From the NCBI GenBank assembly GCA_050115555.1, contig JASFQI010000094.1:1-15281 (forward strand): a stretch of 15,281 nucleotides of DNA, read 5' to 3'. Made by a program: the position numbers and the translations under genes. Source of the DNA: JASFQI01 sp050115555 (GTDB lineage Bacteria > Desulfobacterota > DSM-4660 > Desulfatiglandales > HGW-15). The notes under the pieces were generated by a model. That model was given only the letters and a program-made list of their open reading frames with translations, searched no databases and was not told where the DNA came from. Positions 7,137-14,512 of the stretch are shown piece after piece (the first letter of the stretch is position 1; each line of letters opens with the position of its first letter).

Positions 7137-7155
7137 TACGGGATGAGATCCCGTA
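7137..7155 (+). other. Perfect 8-bp hairpin between lptC and lptA
   Basis: TACGGGAT (7137-7144) pairs with ATCCCGTA (7148-7155) around a 3-nt loop, 4 nt after the lptC stop. A-rich, not T-rich, sequence follows, so it is not a plus-strand terminator. It ends about 7 nt before the lptA ribosome binding site and may influence lptA translation or mRNA stability. Confidence 0.5.
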
Positions 7156-7171
7156 AAAATCGGAGAAAAGG

Positions 7172-7708
7172 ATGGGGCGCATGCCGATCCTCGCCTATGT
7201 CATATTGATATTCTGCCTGCTCGTTCCAGGCACAGCAGCCTCGGAAACCGACCCGGCCGAGATTCTCAAGTCAGGGGATGACCCCCTGGTCATTCGTTCT
7301 GAAACCCTGGAAATCGACAACAAGAACCAGAAGGTGATCTTCAGGGGAACCGTGGATGCGCACAAGAGTACCTTTTCGATCAGCTGTAAAGAAATGCACC
7401 TTTACTACCACGGGGACACCTCAGGTAAGACGGAAGGGGCGGAGGATGTGCGGGTGGACCGCGTGGTCGCCACCGGCGACGTCACGATCACTCGCTCGGA
7501 TGGCGGGACGGCCATGGCGGACAAGGCCATCTACTACCAGAAGGACGACAAGGTGATCCTGACCGGGAATCCCGTGGTCAAACAGGGAGAGGACTTTGTG
7601 GAGGGGACCAAGATCACCTTCTTCATCGGTGAGAAGAAGAGCATCGTAGAGGGTTCAGGCCAGAAACGAGTCAGGGCGGTCATTTTTCCCGGGAAGAGGA
7701 AGAGGTAG
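7172..7708 (+). CDS. lptA: LPS export periplasmic protein LptA
   Basis: LptA forms the periplasmic beta-jellyroll bridge that carries LPS to the outer-membrane LptDE complex. A signal peptide is clear: MGRMPILAYVILIFCLLVPG then TAAS, with probable cleavage just before ETDPAE. The mature part shows the OstA/LptA pattern: PLVIRSETLEIDNKNQKVIF, GTVDAHKS, a repeat of short beta strands, VVATGDVTITRSDG, AMADKAIYYQKDD and KVILTGNPVVKQG. Its length of 178 residues is normal. ATG 7172 is placed by GGAG at 7162-7165; ATG 7181 is in frame but has no better site. It lies between lptC and lptB in one operon. The basic tail (FPGKRKR) is unremarkable. Confidence 0.94.
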   Translation: MGRMPILAYVILIFCLLVPGTAASETDPAEILKSGDDPLVIRSETLEIDNKNQKVIFRGTVDAHKSTFSISCKEMHLYYHGDTSGKTEGAEDVRVDRVVATGDVTITRSDGGTAMADKAIYYQKDDKVILTGNPVVKQGEDFVEGTKITFFIGEKKSIVEGSGQKRVRAVIFPGKRKR

Positions 7709-7714
7709 CGCCCT

Positions 7715-8452
7715 TTGCCCGAGGACCACAGAGAGCTTCTGGAGGCCAAGGGCCTGGTCAAGGCCTACCGCGGGAAGAGGGTGGTGGACGGAATCGACCT
7801 GGTGCTGCGCCGGAGGGAGATCGTGGGGCTCCTCGGTCCCAACGGGGCCGGCAAGACCACGACCTTTTACATGATCATCGGTCTGGCCCGCCCGGAGGCT
7901 GGACGGGTTCTCCTGGACGGGGATGATATCACCCGGGAACCCATGTTTATTCGCGCTCGAAGAGGGATCAACTACCTGGCCCAGGAACCCTCTGTTTTTC
8001 AAAAGCTGAGTGTGGAGGAAAACCTAAGGGCGATCATGGAGGGGGTGGGCGTCCCACGGCGCGAGCTTCGCGATCGAACGGACCGCCTGTTGCAGGAACT
8101 CAACATCCAGCACCTGGCCCGCCAGAAGGCCGCGGACCTCTCGGGCGGGGAGCGCCGGCGTCTCGAAATCACCCGTGCGCTCATCACCGAGCCGAGGTTC
8201 ATGCTTCTGGACGAGCCATTTGCCGGGATCGATCCCCTTGCACTGAAGGAGATCAACATGATCATCCTTCAACTGAGGGAGCGAGGGATCGGCATCATCA
8301 TTTCCGATCACAATGTCCGGGAGACCCTGAAGGTGTGTGACACGGCGTACATCATCAACGAGGGGAGGATTCTCGAGTCCGGTCCTCCCGAAAGGATTGT
8401 GGCGAGCAACATCGCCCGGAGTGTTTACCTGGGAAACGACTTCGATCTCTAA
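7715..8452 (+). CDS. lptB: LPS export ABC transporter ATPase LptB
   Basis: LptB is the cytosolic ATPase of LptB2FG, driving LPS extraction from the inner membrane. Walker A is GPNGAGKT (41-48), the Q-loop is Gln90, the signature is LSGGE (142-146), Walker B ends in LLDEP (164-168) and the switch His is His199 in SDHNV. The end YIINEGRILESG and VRSVYLG-like ARSVYLGNDF are characteristic of LptB rather than other ABC ATPases. The start must be the TTG at 7715: no ATG or GTG is available early enough to keep the first strand, and AGAGG lies about 9 nt upstream. It begins 6 nt after the lptA stop, so translation is probably coupled. The length of 245 residues is standard. Confidence 0.96.
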   Translation: MPEDHRELLEAKGLVKAYRGKRVVDGIDLVLRRREIVGLLGPNGAGKTTTFYMIIGLARPEAGRVLLDGDDITREPMFIRARRGINYLAQEPSVFQKLSVEENLRAIMEGVGVPRRELRDRTDRLLQELNIQHLARQKAADLSGGERRRLEITRALITEPRFMLLDEPFAGIDPLALKEINMIILQLRERGIGIIISDHNVRETLKVCDTAYIINEGRILESGPPERIVASNIARSVYLGNDFDL

Positions 8453-8485
8453 ACCGACCTTCTGCAAGGGGTGACGCGTAATCGA

Positions 8486-9925
8486 ATGGCACTGCAGCTG
8501 AAACAATCCCTGAGCCTGAGCCAGCAGCTCATCATGACCCCCCAGCTTCAGCAGGCGATCAAGCTGCTGCAGCTTTCCCGACTCGAGCTTCTCGAAACCA
8601 TCAACCAGGAGATGGAGACAAATCCCATGCTCGAGGAGCAGGCGCTCGAAGATCCGGAGGACGGGGCTGGCGCCCAGGAGGAACCCGTTGAGTCCGTTGA
8701 GCAGGAGCCGGTTCAGGAGGTCCGGGTCGAGGAGGATGTTCGCCGGGACGAGGTGGATTGGGAGGCGTACCTGGGTGAGTACAACACGGGCTGGGCCGAA
8801 ACACCTTATGACGGCAGGGAGCTCCCTTCCTTTGAAAATTTCACCGCGCAGAAGACCAACCTTACCTCCCATCTCGACTGGCAGCTCCACATGAGCGATT
8901 TTACCGATGCGCAGCGGGAGATCGGTGACTACATTATCGGCAATCTGGACCCGGACGGATACCTGAAGACCGATGTGGAGGAGATTGCCGCTTCCACCGG
9001 CTGTCCCCTGGAGGAGGTGGAATCGGTCCTCGACCTGATTCAGAATTTCGATCCGGTGGGTGTCGCCGCCCGGGACACGCGGGAATGTCTCCTGATCCAG
9101 GCGTACTATCAGGGATGGCAGGGAACGCTGGCCGAGGCGATCATTCGGGATCACATGGTCGGTCTGGAGAACAAGAACTACGATCCCATAGCACGAACGC
9201 TCGGCGTGCCGGTAGAAGATGTCATCGCGGCGGTCTCGATGATCACGGAACTGGATCCCAAGCCCGGCCTGCGGTACAGTGATGAGGACACCATTTACAT
9301 CAGCCCGGATATCTATGTGTTCCTGGTGGGGGATGACTACGAAATCGTGTTGAACGAAGACGGCCTTCCCAAGCTGCGCATCAATTCGTTTTACCGGGAT
9401 GTGCTCACGTCCAAAGGGAGCTACACGGACTCCACCAAGGAGTACATTCAGGAAAAACTCAAGTCCGCCGCCTGGCTGATCAAGAGCATACACCAGCGGC
9501 AACGCACCATTTATCGGGTGACTCAGAGCATCGTTCGGTTTCAGCGGAAGTTCCTGGAAGAGGGGATCACTCACTTGAAGCCGCTTGTGCTGCGGGATGT
9601 GGCCGAGGACATTCAAATGCACGAGTCCACGATCAGCCGGGTGACCACGAACAAGTACGTGCACACACCTCAGGGCGTGTTTGAGCTCAAGTTTTTCTTC
9701 AACAGTGCCATCAGCGGCCCGGACGGGGAGTCGGTGGCCTCGGAAAGCGTGAAACAGCGGATTCGGGATATTATCAAGGAAGAGGATAGAAAACACCCGT
9801 ACAGTGACCAGGAAGTGGCAGAGATTCTGAAGCGTATGGACATCAATGTGGCTCGACGTACGGTAGCCAAGTATCGGGAAACCATGGGGATCCTGCCGTC
9901 GAGAAAACGCAAACAGGTCTATTGA
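8486..9925 (+). CDS. rpoN: RNA polymerase sigma-54 factor
   Basis: RpoN directs RNA polymerase to -24/-12 promoters that need an AAA+ activator. Region I (residues 1-50) is glutamine- and leucine-rich, with LSQQLIMTPQLQQAIKLLQL. Region II (about 52-105) is strongly acidic and variable. The core-binding domain follows, then a helix-turn-helix around 363-390 (LRDVAEDIQMHESTISR). The exact RpoN box ARRTVAKYRE sits at 456-465 of 479 residues. ATG 8486 gives the family-typical MALQLKQSL start, with AAGGGGTGA upstream at slightly long spacing. A GTG at 8471 would add five residues, and I cannot exclude it. It follows lptB by 33 nt, a conserved proteobacterial order, and precedes hpf and ptsN. A hairpin follows the stop. 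Confidence 0.97.
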   Translation: MALQLKQSLSLSQQLIMTPQLQQAIKLLQLSRLELLETINQEMETNPMLEEQALEDPEDGAGAQEEPVESVEQEPVQEVRVEEDVRRDEVDWEAYLGEYNTGWAETPYDGRELPSFENFTAQKTNLTSHLDWQLHMSDFTDAQREIGDYIIGNLDPDGYLKTDVEEIAASTGCPLEEVESVLDLIQNFDPVGVAARDTRECLLIQAYYQGWQGTLAEAIIRDHMVGLENKNYDPIARTLGVPVEDVIAAVSMITELDPKPGLRYSDEDTIYISPDIYVFLVGDDYEIVLNEDGLPKLRINSFYRDVLTSKGSYTDSTKEYIQEKLKSAAWLIKSIHQRQRTIYRVTQSIVRFQRKFLEEGITHLKPLVLRDVAEDIQMHESTISRVTTNKYVHTPQGVFELKFFFNSAISGPDGESVASESVKQRIRDIIKEEDRKHPYSDQEVAEILKRMDINVARRTVAKYRETMGILPSRKRKQVY

Positions 9926-9936
9926 GATGTTGGATG

Positions 9937-9976
9937 CCCCGGGGAGCACTGTGCGCCCGGGGTTTGACTTTTCCTC
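9937..9976 (+). terminator. Likely intrinsic terminator or attenuator after rpoN
   Basis: CCCCGGG (9937-9943) pairs with CCCGGGG (9956-9962); inside, GCAC and GTGC can also come together around a single base. TTTGACTTTTCC follows, an imperfect U-rich tail. The TTGACT within that tail (9964-9969) could serve as a -35 for hpf, but I see no good -10. It probably reduces read-through from the lpt-rpoN unit into hpf. Confidence 0.6.
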
Positions 9977-10018
9977 TGGTTTCTGTTAGGGACCCTTTTC
10001 TTTCAGGAGGGATAACCT

Positions 10019-10579
10019 ATGGACATTACGGTGACATTCAGGCATATGGACGCCATTGAAAGTCTCAGGGACTATGCAGAGGAGAAGGTATCCAAGGTCG
10101 ATAAGTACCTGGATACTGTCAGCGAAGCGCATATTGTCCTTTCGGTGGAAAAATTTCGGCACACGGCGGATGTCACGCTGAGCATCGACGGGACCCGAAT
10201 CAAAGGCGTGGAAGAGACCGGGGACATGTACTCGGCAATCGACCAGGTCATGGACAAAATCGAGAAACAGGTGAAGAAGTTCCTTTCCAAGAACCGTACA
10301 CGGAGGAGTCCCGACAGCATTAAGGACGGGGGCATAGGCCAGGGCGGGGATGAAGGGTCCGACGAGGAGGATGCCGATGAGCTCATGAACCCGAACGGGG
10401 AACTCTCCATCGAAGTGGAAAAAATGGTCGCCATGCCTATGGATCCGGAGGAGGCGGCCATGCAGCTATCCATGTCACCGCGGGCGTTCTTTGTGTTTCG
10501 AAATCCGCGTTCCGGGGAAGTCAACGTCCTGTTCAAGCGCTCGAACGGCAACCTGGGACTCATCGAGCCGACAGGCTGA
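10019..10579 (+). CDS. hpf: Ribosome hibernation promoting factor, long form
   Basis: HPF binds the ribosomal A/P sites and, in its long form, joins two 70S particles into inactive 100S dimers under stress or starvation. Residues 1 to about 95 form the S30AE/YfiA domain (MDITVTFRHMDAIESLRDYA, then VEKFRHTADVTLSIDG and the YSAIDQVMDKIEKQVKK helix). A hydrophilic acidic linker (about 97-127, rich in G, D and E) leads to a C-terminal dimerisation domain (AMQLSMSPRAFFVFRN, then GEVNVLFKRSNGNLGLIEP). At 186 residues it is the long type, as expected where no separate RMF exists. The AGGAGG at 10006-10011 fixes the ATG at 10019. The position directly after rpoN is conserved. Confidence 0.96.
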   Translation: MDITVTFRHMDAIESLRDYAEEKVSKVDKYLDTVSEAHIVLSVEKFRHTADVTLSIDGTRIKGVEETGDMYSAIDQVMDKIEKQVKKFLSKNRTRRSPDSIKDGGIGQGGDEGSDEEDADELMNPNGELSIEVEKMVAMPMDPEEAAMQLSMSPRAFFVFRNPRSGEVNVLFKRSNGNLGLIEPTG

Positions 10580-10586
10580 TGTCTCA

Positions 10587-10656
10587 TGCAGGTTACGTTC
10601 GTGCGCCGCGGGCCCGTTTTCAGGCGGGACAACAACCGGAACCTGCACTGCGGCGC
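10587..10656 (+). ncRNA. Possible pseudoknotted mRNA element before ptsN
   Basis: TGCAGGTT (10587-10594) pairs perfectly with AACCTGCA (10640-10647). GCGCCGC (10603-10609) inside that loop pairs perfectly with GCGGCGC (10650-10656) outside it. Together they form an H-type pseudoknot or two mutually exclusive stems. A small CCCG/CGGG hairpin fits in the long loop. It lies in the 169-nt hpf-ptsN spacer, which otherwise holds no convincing gene. GC-rich sequence makes chance pairing possible. Confidence 0.35.
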
Positions 10657-10748
10657 CCGGACGGGGGCCAAGGGCGCGGCCCGGATTGCGAACCCCTCAA
10701 CAAAGCGGTACTATCACCCCCTCCGATTCATGGCAAAGACGGTCTGGA

Positions 10749-11210
10749 ATGAAATTATCTGAACTGCTGGGCGAAGAAAACATTATTTCCAAGCTGACTG
10801 CAAGAGACAAGAGAACGGTTCTTGAAGAGCTTGTGGAGGCCATTATCAACTCGAGCAGCTCCATTGAGAAGCAGGCCCTGGTCAAGGTCCTTCTCGAGCG
10901 GGAACGATTGGGCAGCACCGGCATCGGTGACGGCGTAGCGATCCCGCACGGGAAGTACCCCGGGCTCGAACAGCCCTTGATCTCGTTCGGTCGAAGCCTG
11001 GAGGGGCTGGACTTCGAGTCCATGGACGGGCAACCTGCCCATCTCTTTTTTCTGCTGGTCGCTCCGGAGAACTCAGCCAACATCCATCTCAAGGCTTTGG
11101 CCACGATTGCACGAATCCTGAAAATCAGCAGTTTTCGGAAAGCCTTGATGGAGGCCTCCTCCAGAGAGGAAATCTACCGGCGAATCGTGCAGTACGACGA
11201 GGAGTTCTGA
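10749..11210 (+). CDS. ptsN: PTS-Ntr regulatory protein EIIA (PtsN)
   Basis: PtsN is a cytosolic phosphoacceptor of the nitrogen-related phosphotransferase system. It regulates targets by protein contact instead of sugar transport. The product is 153 residues with the PTS_EIIA_2 fold; the phosphorylated histidine is His67 in GDGVAIPHGK, and the LLERERLGSTGIG stretch before it and APENSANIHLKALATIARIL after it are typical. The start at ATG 10749 gives the canonical MKLSELL opening. An in-frame start at 10491 lies inside hpf and is rejected. The ribosome binding site is weak (GGTCTGGA directly before ATG). Proximity to rpoN is conserved across proteobacteria. The usual neighbours hprK and rapZ are not present downstream. 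Confidence 0.95.
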   Translation: MKLSELLGEENIISKLTARDKRTVLEELVEAIINSSSSIEKQALVKVLLERERLGSTGIGDGVAIPHGKYPGLEQPLISFGRSLEGLDFESMDGQPAHLFFLLVAPENSANIHLKALATIARILKISSFRKALMEASSREEIYRRIVQYDEEF

Positions 11211-11266
11211 TCTCGATCAGAGCCTGAAGCGCGGGGATTCGTCGATACCGAAAGGTCATTGGACGC

Positions 11267-11668
11267 ATGATTGCCATACTCGTAGTCACCCATATCGATC
11301 TGGGCCGGGAATTCATAAAAGCCGCCGAGTTTATCGTAGGACGCATCGAGGCGTCCGGAACGATATCCATTACCGAAACAACGAACAGCGATAAAATCCG
11401 CAAAAAGATCGAGGAGCGGATCGAGGAGCTCGACACGGGAGACGGCGTGCTCATTCTCACCGACATGTTCGGAGGCACGCCGTCCAACTTGAGCCTTTCA
11501 TTTCTCCAGAAGGACCGCGTGGAGGTTCTGACCGGCGTCAACCTGCCCATGATCATTTTCATTCACCAGAACCGGTCGGGGATGAGCCTCCAGGAGCTGG
11601 CCGAAAAGGCGCAGGATGCCGGGAAAGCGGGCATATCCCTTGCCGGCAAACTGCTCGAGATGGAATGA
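11267..11668 (+). CDS. Mannose-family PTS EIIA domain protein
   Basis: This 133-residue protein is a stand-alone EIIA of the mannose/sorbose class (PF03610). His9 in VVTHIDLGREF is the phosphorylation site, and LTDMFGGTPSNLSL (64-77) is the conserved loop with Asp66. No EIIB, EIIC or EIID domain follows: rimI starts within its stop codon. In related Desulfobacterota such lone EIIA genes sit in the rpoN-ptsN neighbourhood and are thought to serve a regulatory phosphorelay or feed enzymes encoded elsewhere. The start ATG 11267 gives the standard MIAILVVTH opening; the ribosome binding site is poor (AAAGG rather far upstream). The domain is sure; the role is inferred. Confidence 0.93.
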   Translation: MIAILVVTHIDLGREFIKAAEFIVGRIEASGTISITETTNSDKIRKKIEERIEELDTGDGVLILTDMFGGTPSNLSLSFLQKDRVEVLTGVNLPMIIFIHQNRSGMSLQELAEKAQDAGKAGISLAGKLLEME

Positions 11669-12162
11669 GCCAGCTGGTTCACATTACCCAGGCCAATGTA
11701 GGTCTCTACATGAGGCGCGTTCTGGAGATCGAGAATCTTTCGTTCCCAACGCCGTGGAGCGTAGAGGCCTTTCGGGGCGAACTGAGAAACTCCCTTTCCC
11801 GTCTCTGGGGATGGGAAGAGGAGGATCGGCTTCAAGGATACATCTGCTACTGGATCACCATGCGGGAGATCCAGGTGTTGAATGTGGCGGTACACCCCGA
11901 CCAGCGTCGCCGAGGCGTTGGGACGGGGCTGATCCGACGGGCGGTTCGATCCGGAATCGCCCACGGTGTGGAGGAGCTGTGGCTGGAGGTGAGGACTTCC
12001 AATCGGTCTGCCAGGAACCTGTATGAAAAGCTCGGTTTACGGGCGGTAGGTCGGAGGCCCCGGTATTACCGCGACACGGGAGAAGACGCTATTGTCATGA
12101 CCCTGCCGATTTCAGTGCCCTATCCCCTTTCGACTGCAAATCAACGCGCACGGGAGGTTTGA
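11665..12162 (+). CDS. rimI: Ribosomal protein S18 alanine N-acetyltransferase RimI
   Basis: RimI is a GNAT enzyme that acetylates the N-terminal alanine of ribosomal protein S18 from acetyl-CoA. The protein has 165 residues. The acetyl-CoA loop is HPDQRRRGVGTGLI, after the strand EIQVLNVAV. The RimI-specific block WLEVRTSNRSARNLYEKLGL is followed by GRRPRYYRDTGEDAIVM, which holds the expected catalytic Glu and Tyr. The opening IENLSFPTPWS matches the RimI substrate-groove segment. The ATG overlaps the previous stop as ATGA (11665-11668), so translation is coupled to the EIIA gene. The tail beyond MTLPI (about 15 residues) is slightly longer than in E. coli. Its stop overlaps the ribosome binding region of gap. 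Confidence 0.94.
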   Translation: MSQLVHITQANVGLYMRRVLEIENLSFPTPWSVEAFRGELRNSLSRLWGWEEEDRLQGYICYWITMREIQVLNVAVHPDQRRRGVGTGLIRRAVRSGIAHGVEELWLEVRTSNRSARNLYEKLGLRAVGRRPRYYRDTGEDAIVMTLPISVPYPLSTANQRAREV

Positions 12163-12164
12163 TC

Positions 12165-13163
12165 ATGTCGGTGAAAGTAGCCATCAACGGCTTTGGAAGA
12201 ATCGGACGTATGGTATTCCGGGCGGGCCTCGCCCATGAGGACGTCGAGTTTGTGGCCATCAACGATCTCACGGATGCCCGGACTCTGGCCCATCTCCTGA
12301 AGTACGATTCCAGTCAGGGGATCCTGGATGCGGAGATCTCGAGCTCGGAGAATGTCCTTCTCGTGAACGGCAGGGAAATCCGGTTGTTTATGGAAAGGGA
12401 TCCTGCGCAGATCCCCTGGCGGGATGTGGATGCCGAGATCGTGCTCGAATGTACGGGCCTCTTTCGCAGCCGCGAAAAGGCCGCGATGCACCTAGAGGGG
12501 GGTGCGAGCAAGGTGATTATTTCGGCGCCGGCGACGGACCCGGACATCACGATCGTCATGGGGGTCAACGAGAACGATTACAATCCGGAGAAGCACCATG
12601 TGCTCTCGAATGCCTCCTGCACAACGAACTGCCTGGCTCCGGCCTGCAAGGTCCTCCTGGATCGCTTCGGTATCGAAAAGGGGCTCATGACCACCACCCA
12701 TTCCTACACCGGGGATCAGCGGCTGCTCGATTTTCCGCACAAGGACCTCCGGCGGGCCCGGGCCGCGGCCCTGTCCATGATTCCGACCACGACCGGTGCG
12801 GCCAAGGCCGTGGCCCTCGTGCTTCCCCAGCTCGCGGGCAAGCTGAACGGCATGTCCATTCGCGTTCCCACGCCCAATGTCTCGGTCGTGGACCTTGTGG
12901 TGCAGCTCAGCAGCAAGGCCACGGTGGAAGAGGTGAACGGGGCGCTTCGGGAGGCCGCGGAGGGCCCCATGAAGGGAATCCTCGCGTACTGCGAGGAGCC
13001 GCTCGTTTCCGTGGATTTCAATGGGACCACCGTGTCGTCCACGGTGGATGCCCTTTCCACCATGGTCATCGATGACATGATCAAGGTGCTTCTCTGGTAT
13101 GACAACGAGTTCGGCTACTCATGCCGGATGATCGATCTCACCCGGTATGTGGCCGGAAGCTGA
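12165..13163 (+). CDS. gap: Glyceraldehyde-3-phosphate dehydrogenase
   Basis: GAPDH interconverts glyceraldehyde 3-phosphate and 1,3-bisphosphoglycerate with NAD in glycolysis and gluconeogenesis. The N-terminal Rossmann motif is INGFGRIGR (7-15). Asp34 in AINDLTD at the end of the second strand favours NAD over NADP. The active-site Cys152 lies in SNASCTTNC and His179 in TTTHSYTGDQ. The ending WYDNEFGYSCRMIDL is typical. GGAGG at 12153-12157 points to ATG 12165, giving 332 residues; an ATG at 12159 is in frame but too close to that site. The gene begins 2 nt after rimI. The next gene, tpiA, follows by 38 nt, but pgk, often found between them, is absent. Confidence 0.97.
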   Translation: MSVKVAINGFGRIGRMVFRAGLAHEDVEFVAINDLTDARTLAHLLKYDSSQGILDAEISSSENVLLVNGREIRLFMERDPAQIPWRDVDAEIVLECTGLFRSREKAAMHLEGGASKVIISAPATDPDITIVMGVNENDYNPEKHHVLSNASCTTNCLAPACKVLLDRFGIEKGLMTTTHSYTGDQRLLDFPHKDLRRARAAALSMIPTTTGAAKAVALVLPQLAGKLNGMSIRVPTPNVSVVDLVVQLSSKATVEEVNGALREAAEGPMKGILAYCEEPLVSVDFNGTTVSSTVDALSTMVIDDMIKVLLWYDNEFGYSCRMIDLTRYVAGS

Positions 13164-13201
13164 TCAATGGGTTTCACAAAGAAGGAAGGGCTGGAGAAGA
13201 G

Positions 13202-13981
13202 ATGATGAACTCTCGCATCCCCTTGATGGCGGGAAACTGGAAGATGAATCTCAAGCTGGATGAGGCCGTGGCCCTCACAAACGCCATCGGCGAGCACAGC
13301 CGCGAGCTGAAGGATATCGAGGTGATGGTGGCCCCTCCATTCACAAGCCTCCACGCGGTGCAGAAGGCCGCAGCCGGCAAGCGCATTTTACTTGCCGGCC
13401 AGAACATGCACTGGGAGCCCAGCGGGGCCTTTACGGGCGAGATCTCTCCGAGGATGCTCGTCGAGGCCGGGTGCACGCATGTGATTCTGGGGCACTCGGA
13501 GAGACGGAGTCTGTTCGGGGAGACAAGCGACATCGTCGATCAAAAGGCCCGCGCCGCGGACCTGATGGGGTTGATTCCTATCATCTGCATCGGGGAGACG
13601 CTGGATGATCGGGAGGCGGGAAAGACCTTCGAAGTGATTCGCACCCAGCTGGAAGGCTCGCTTCGGCACTTTCGGGAGGACGAGCGGCTGCCGTTCAGCA
13701 CGATTCTGGCCTACGAGCCGGTGTGGGCCATCGGGACGGGGAGGACCGCCACGCCCGAGCAGGCCCAGGAGGTGCATCGGTTTATACGGGACTGGCTCGA
13801 GACCGCTTTCAATTCGGGAACAGCGAACCTGATCCGGATTCTTTACGGCGGAAGCGTGAAACCCGACAATGTGCGCGACTTGATGGACCAGCCCGATATC
13901 GACGGCGCGCTCGTGGGAGGGGCCAGCCTCAAGGCGGAGACCTTTATTGCCATCATGAGGTTCCAGGACCCGGCCCCATAA
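13202..13981 (+). CDS. tpiA: Triosephosphate isomerase
   Basis: TpiA interconverts dihydroxyacetone phosphate and glyceraldehyde 3-phosphate. All catalytic landmarks are present: Lys14 in AGNWKMN, His98 in ILGHSERR, Glu172 in AYEPVWAIGTG and the mobile loop after it, and the phosphate-binding YGGSVKPDN and GALVGGASL segments. The 259-residue length is normal for the bacterial enzyme. GGAG at 13192-13195 lies before two tandem ATGs (13202 and 13205), and either could start the protein. A longer in-frame start at 13121 lies inside gap and is rejected. It is likely cotranscribed with gap. The stop TAA abuts the next promoter. Confidence 0.97.
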   Translation: MMNSRIPLMAGNWKMNLKLDEAVALTNAIGEHSRELKDIEVMVAPPFTSLHAVQKAAAGKRILLAGQNMHWEPSGAFTGEISPRMLVEAGCTHVILGHSERRSLFGETSDIVDQKARAADLMGLIPIICIGETLDDREAGKTFEVIRTQLEGSLRHFREDERLPFSTILAYEPVWAIGTGRTATPEQAQEVHRFIRDWLETAFNSGTANLIRILYGGSVKPDNVRDLMDQPDIDGALVGGASLKAETFIAIMRFQDPAP

Positions 13982-13989
13982 AAAAGCGG

Positions 13990-14017
13990 TTGCAAAATCC
14001 ATTTTTGGCGGTATAAT
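13990..14017 (+). promoter_or_regulatory. Promoter for secG and tRNA-Leu
   Basis: TTGCAA (13990-13995, four of six matches) and a perfect TATAAT (14012-14017) are separated by 16 nt, starting 8 nt after the tpiA stop. The start would be near 14024, about 40 nt before secG. It would drive secG and the tRNA that follows 13 nt after it. Confidence 0.7.
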
Positions 14018-14065
14018 CCACCTTTTTCGAAATCGGGCTTCGGCCCCAGCAGCATCAGGATATTC

Positions 14066-14401
14066 ATGCAACTCATATTGACCATCATTCATATCGTGGT
14101 TTGCCTTGCCCTGATCTTGATCGTCCTCCTTCAGCGTGGCAAGGGGGCGAGCATGGGAGCGGCCTTCGGCGGTTCCAGCCAGACGGTCTTTGGGAGCACT
14201 GGAGCTACCTCTTTTTTGCACAAGATTACGGCAGCGGCCGCCATCGTGTTCATGCTGACTTCCCTCGGCCTTGCATTCCTTTACGGGAAAGGGGGGCCCT
14301 CGTCCGTCATGGAGGGCGTTTCCCCTACAGCACCTGTAACCCAGACGCAGCCGCAATCCGGGGGGCAGGCACCCGCAGCTCCGCAAGGCGGGGCGCAGTG
14401 A
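14066..14401 (+). CDS. secG: Protein-export membrane protein SecG
   Basis: SecG is the small subunit of the SecYEG translocon that assists SecA-driven export. The 111-residue protein has two membrane helices, residues about 3-22 and 53-73. Between them lie the hallmark LLQRGKGASMG and the FGSTGAT-type loop (VFGSTGATSFLHK). The C-terminal tail is rich in Pro, Gln, Gly and Ala, which is common in SecG. AGGA at 14057-14060 sits 5 nt before ATG 14066. It is followed by a leucine tRNA 13 nt downstream, an arrangement also seen in other bacteria where secG precedes tRNA-Leu. Confidence 0.96.
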   Translation: MQLILTIIHIVVCLALILIVLLQRGKGASMGAAFGGSSQTVFGSTGATSFLHKITAAAAIVFMLTSLGLAFLYGKGGPSSVMEGVSPTAPVTQTQPQSGGQAPAAPQGGAQ

Positions 14402-14414
14402 TCGGGACACCTGT

Positions 14415-14502
14415 GCCGAAGTGGTGGAACCTGGTAGACACGCTATCTTGAGGGGGTAGTGGGCGAAAGCCCGTGGGGGTTCAAGTCCCCCCTTCGGCAC
14501 CA
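14415..14502 (+). tRNA. tRNA-Leu (anticodon GAG)
   Basis: The acceptor stem GCCGAAG (14415-14421) pairs with CTTCGGC (14492-14498), followed by discriminator A and an encoded CCA (14500-14502). The anticodon arm is CTATC/GGTAG around TTGAGGG, giving anticodon GAG at 14450-14452. A long variable arm (GGGC..GCCC) identifies a class II tRNA, and the T arm is GGGGG/CCCCC with TTCAAGT. It should read CUC and CUU codons. An integrase gene lies 10 nt beyond its end. Confidence 0.97.
14480..14502 (+). other. Putative attachment site at the tRNA-Leu 3' end
   Basis: The 3' part of tRNA genes is a common target of tyrosine recombinases, and one is encoded immediately beyond, reading toward this end. 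The tRNA remains intact with its CCA, as expected if the element restored it on integration. The matching repeat at the far end of the element would be outside the window, so the limits given are only indicative. Confidence 0.45.
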
Positions 14503-14512
14503 GCTTCTATAA

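Noticed and set aside
8024..9949. Long open frame on the minus strand opposite lptB and rpoN
   Set aside because: It is the antisense shadow of strongly conserved genes; its translation shows no domain, and long antisense frames are expected in GC-rich coding sequence.
10586..10762. 58-codon open frame overlapping the start of ptsN
   Set aside because: It has no ribosome binding site, a basic composition without recognisable motif, and it coincides with the hairpin-rich spacer.
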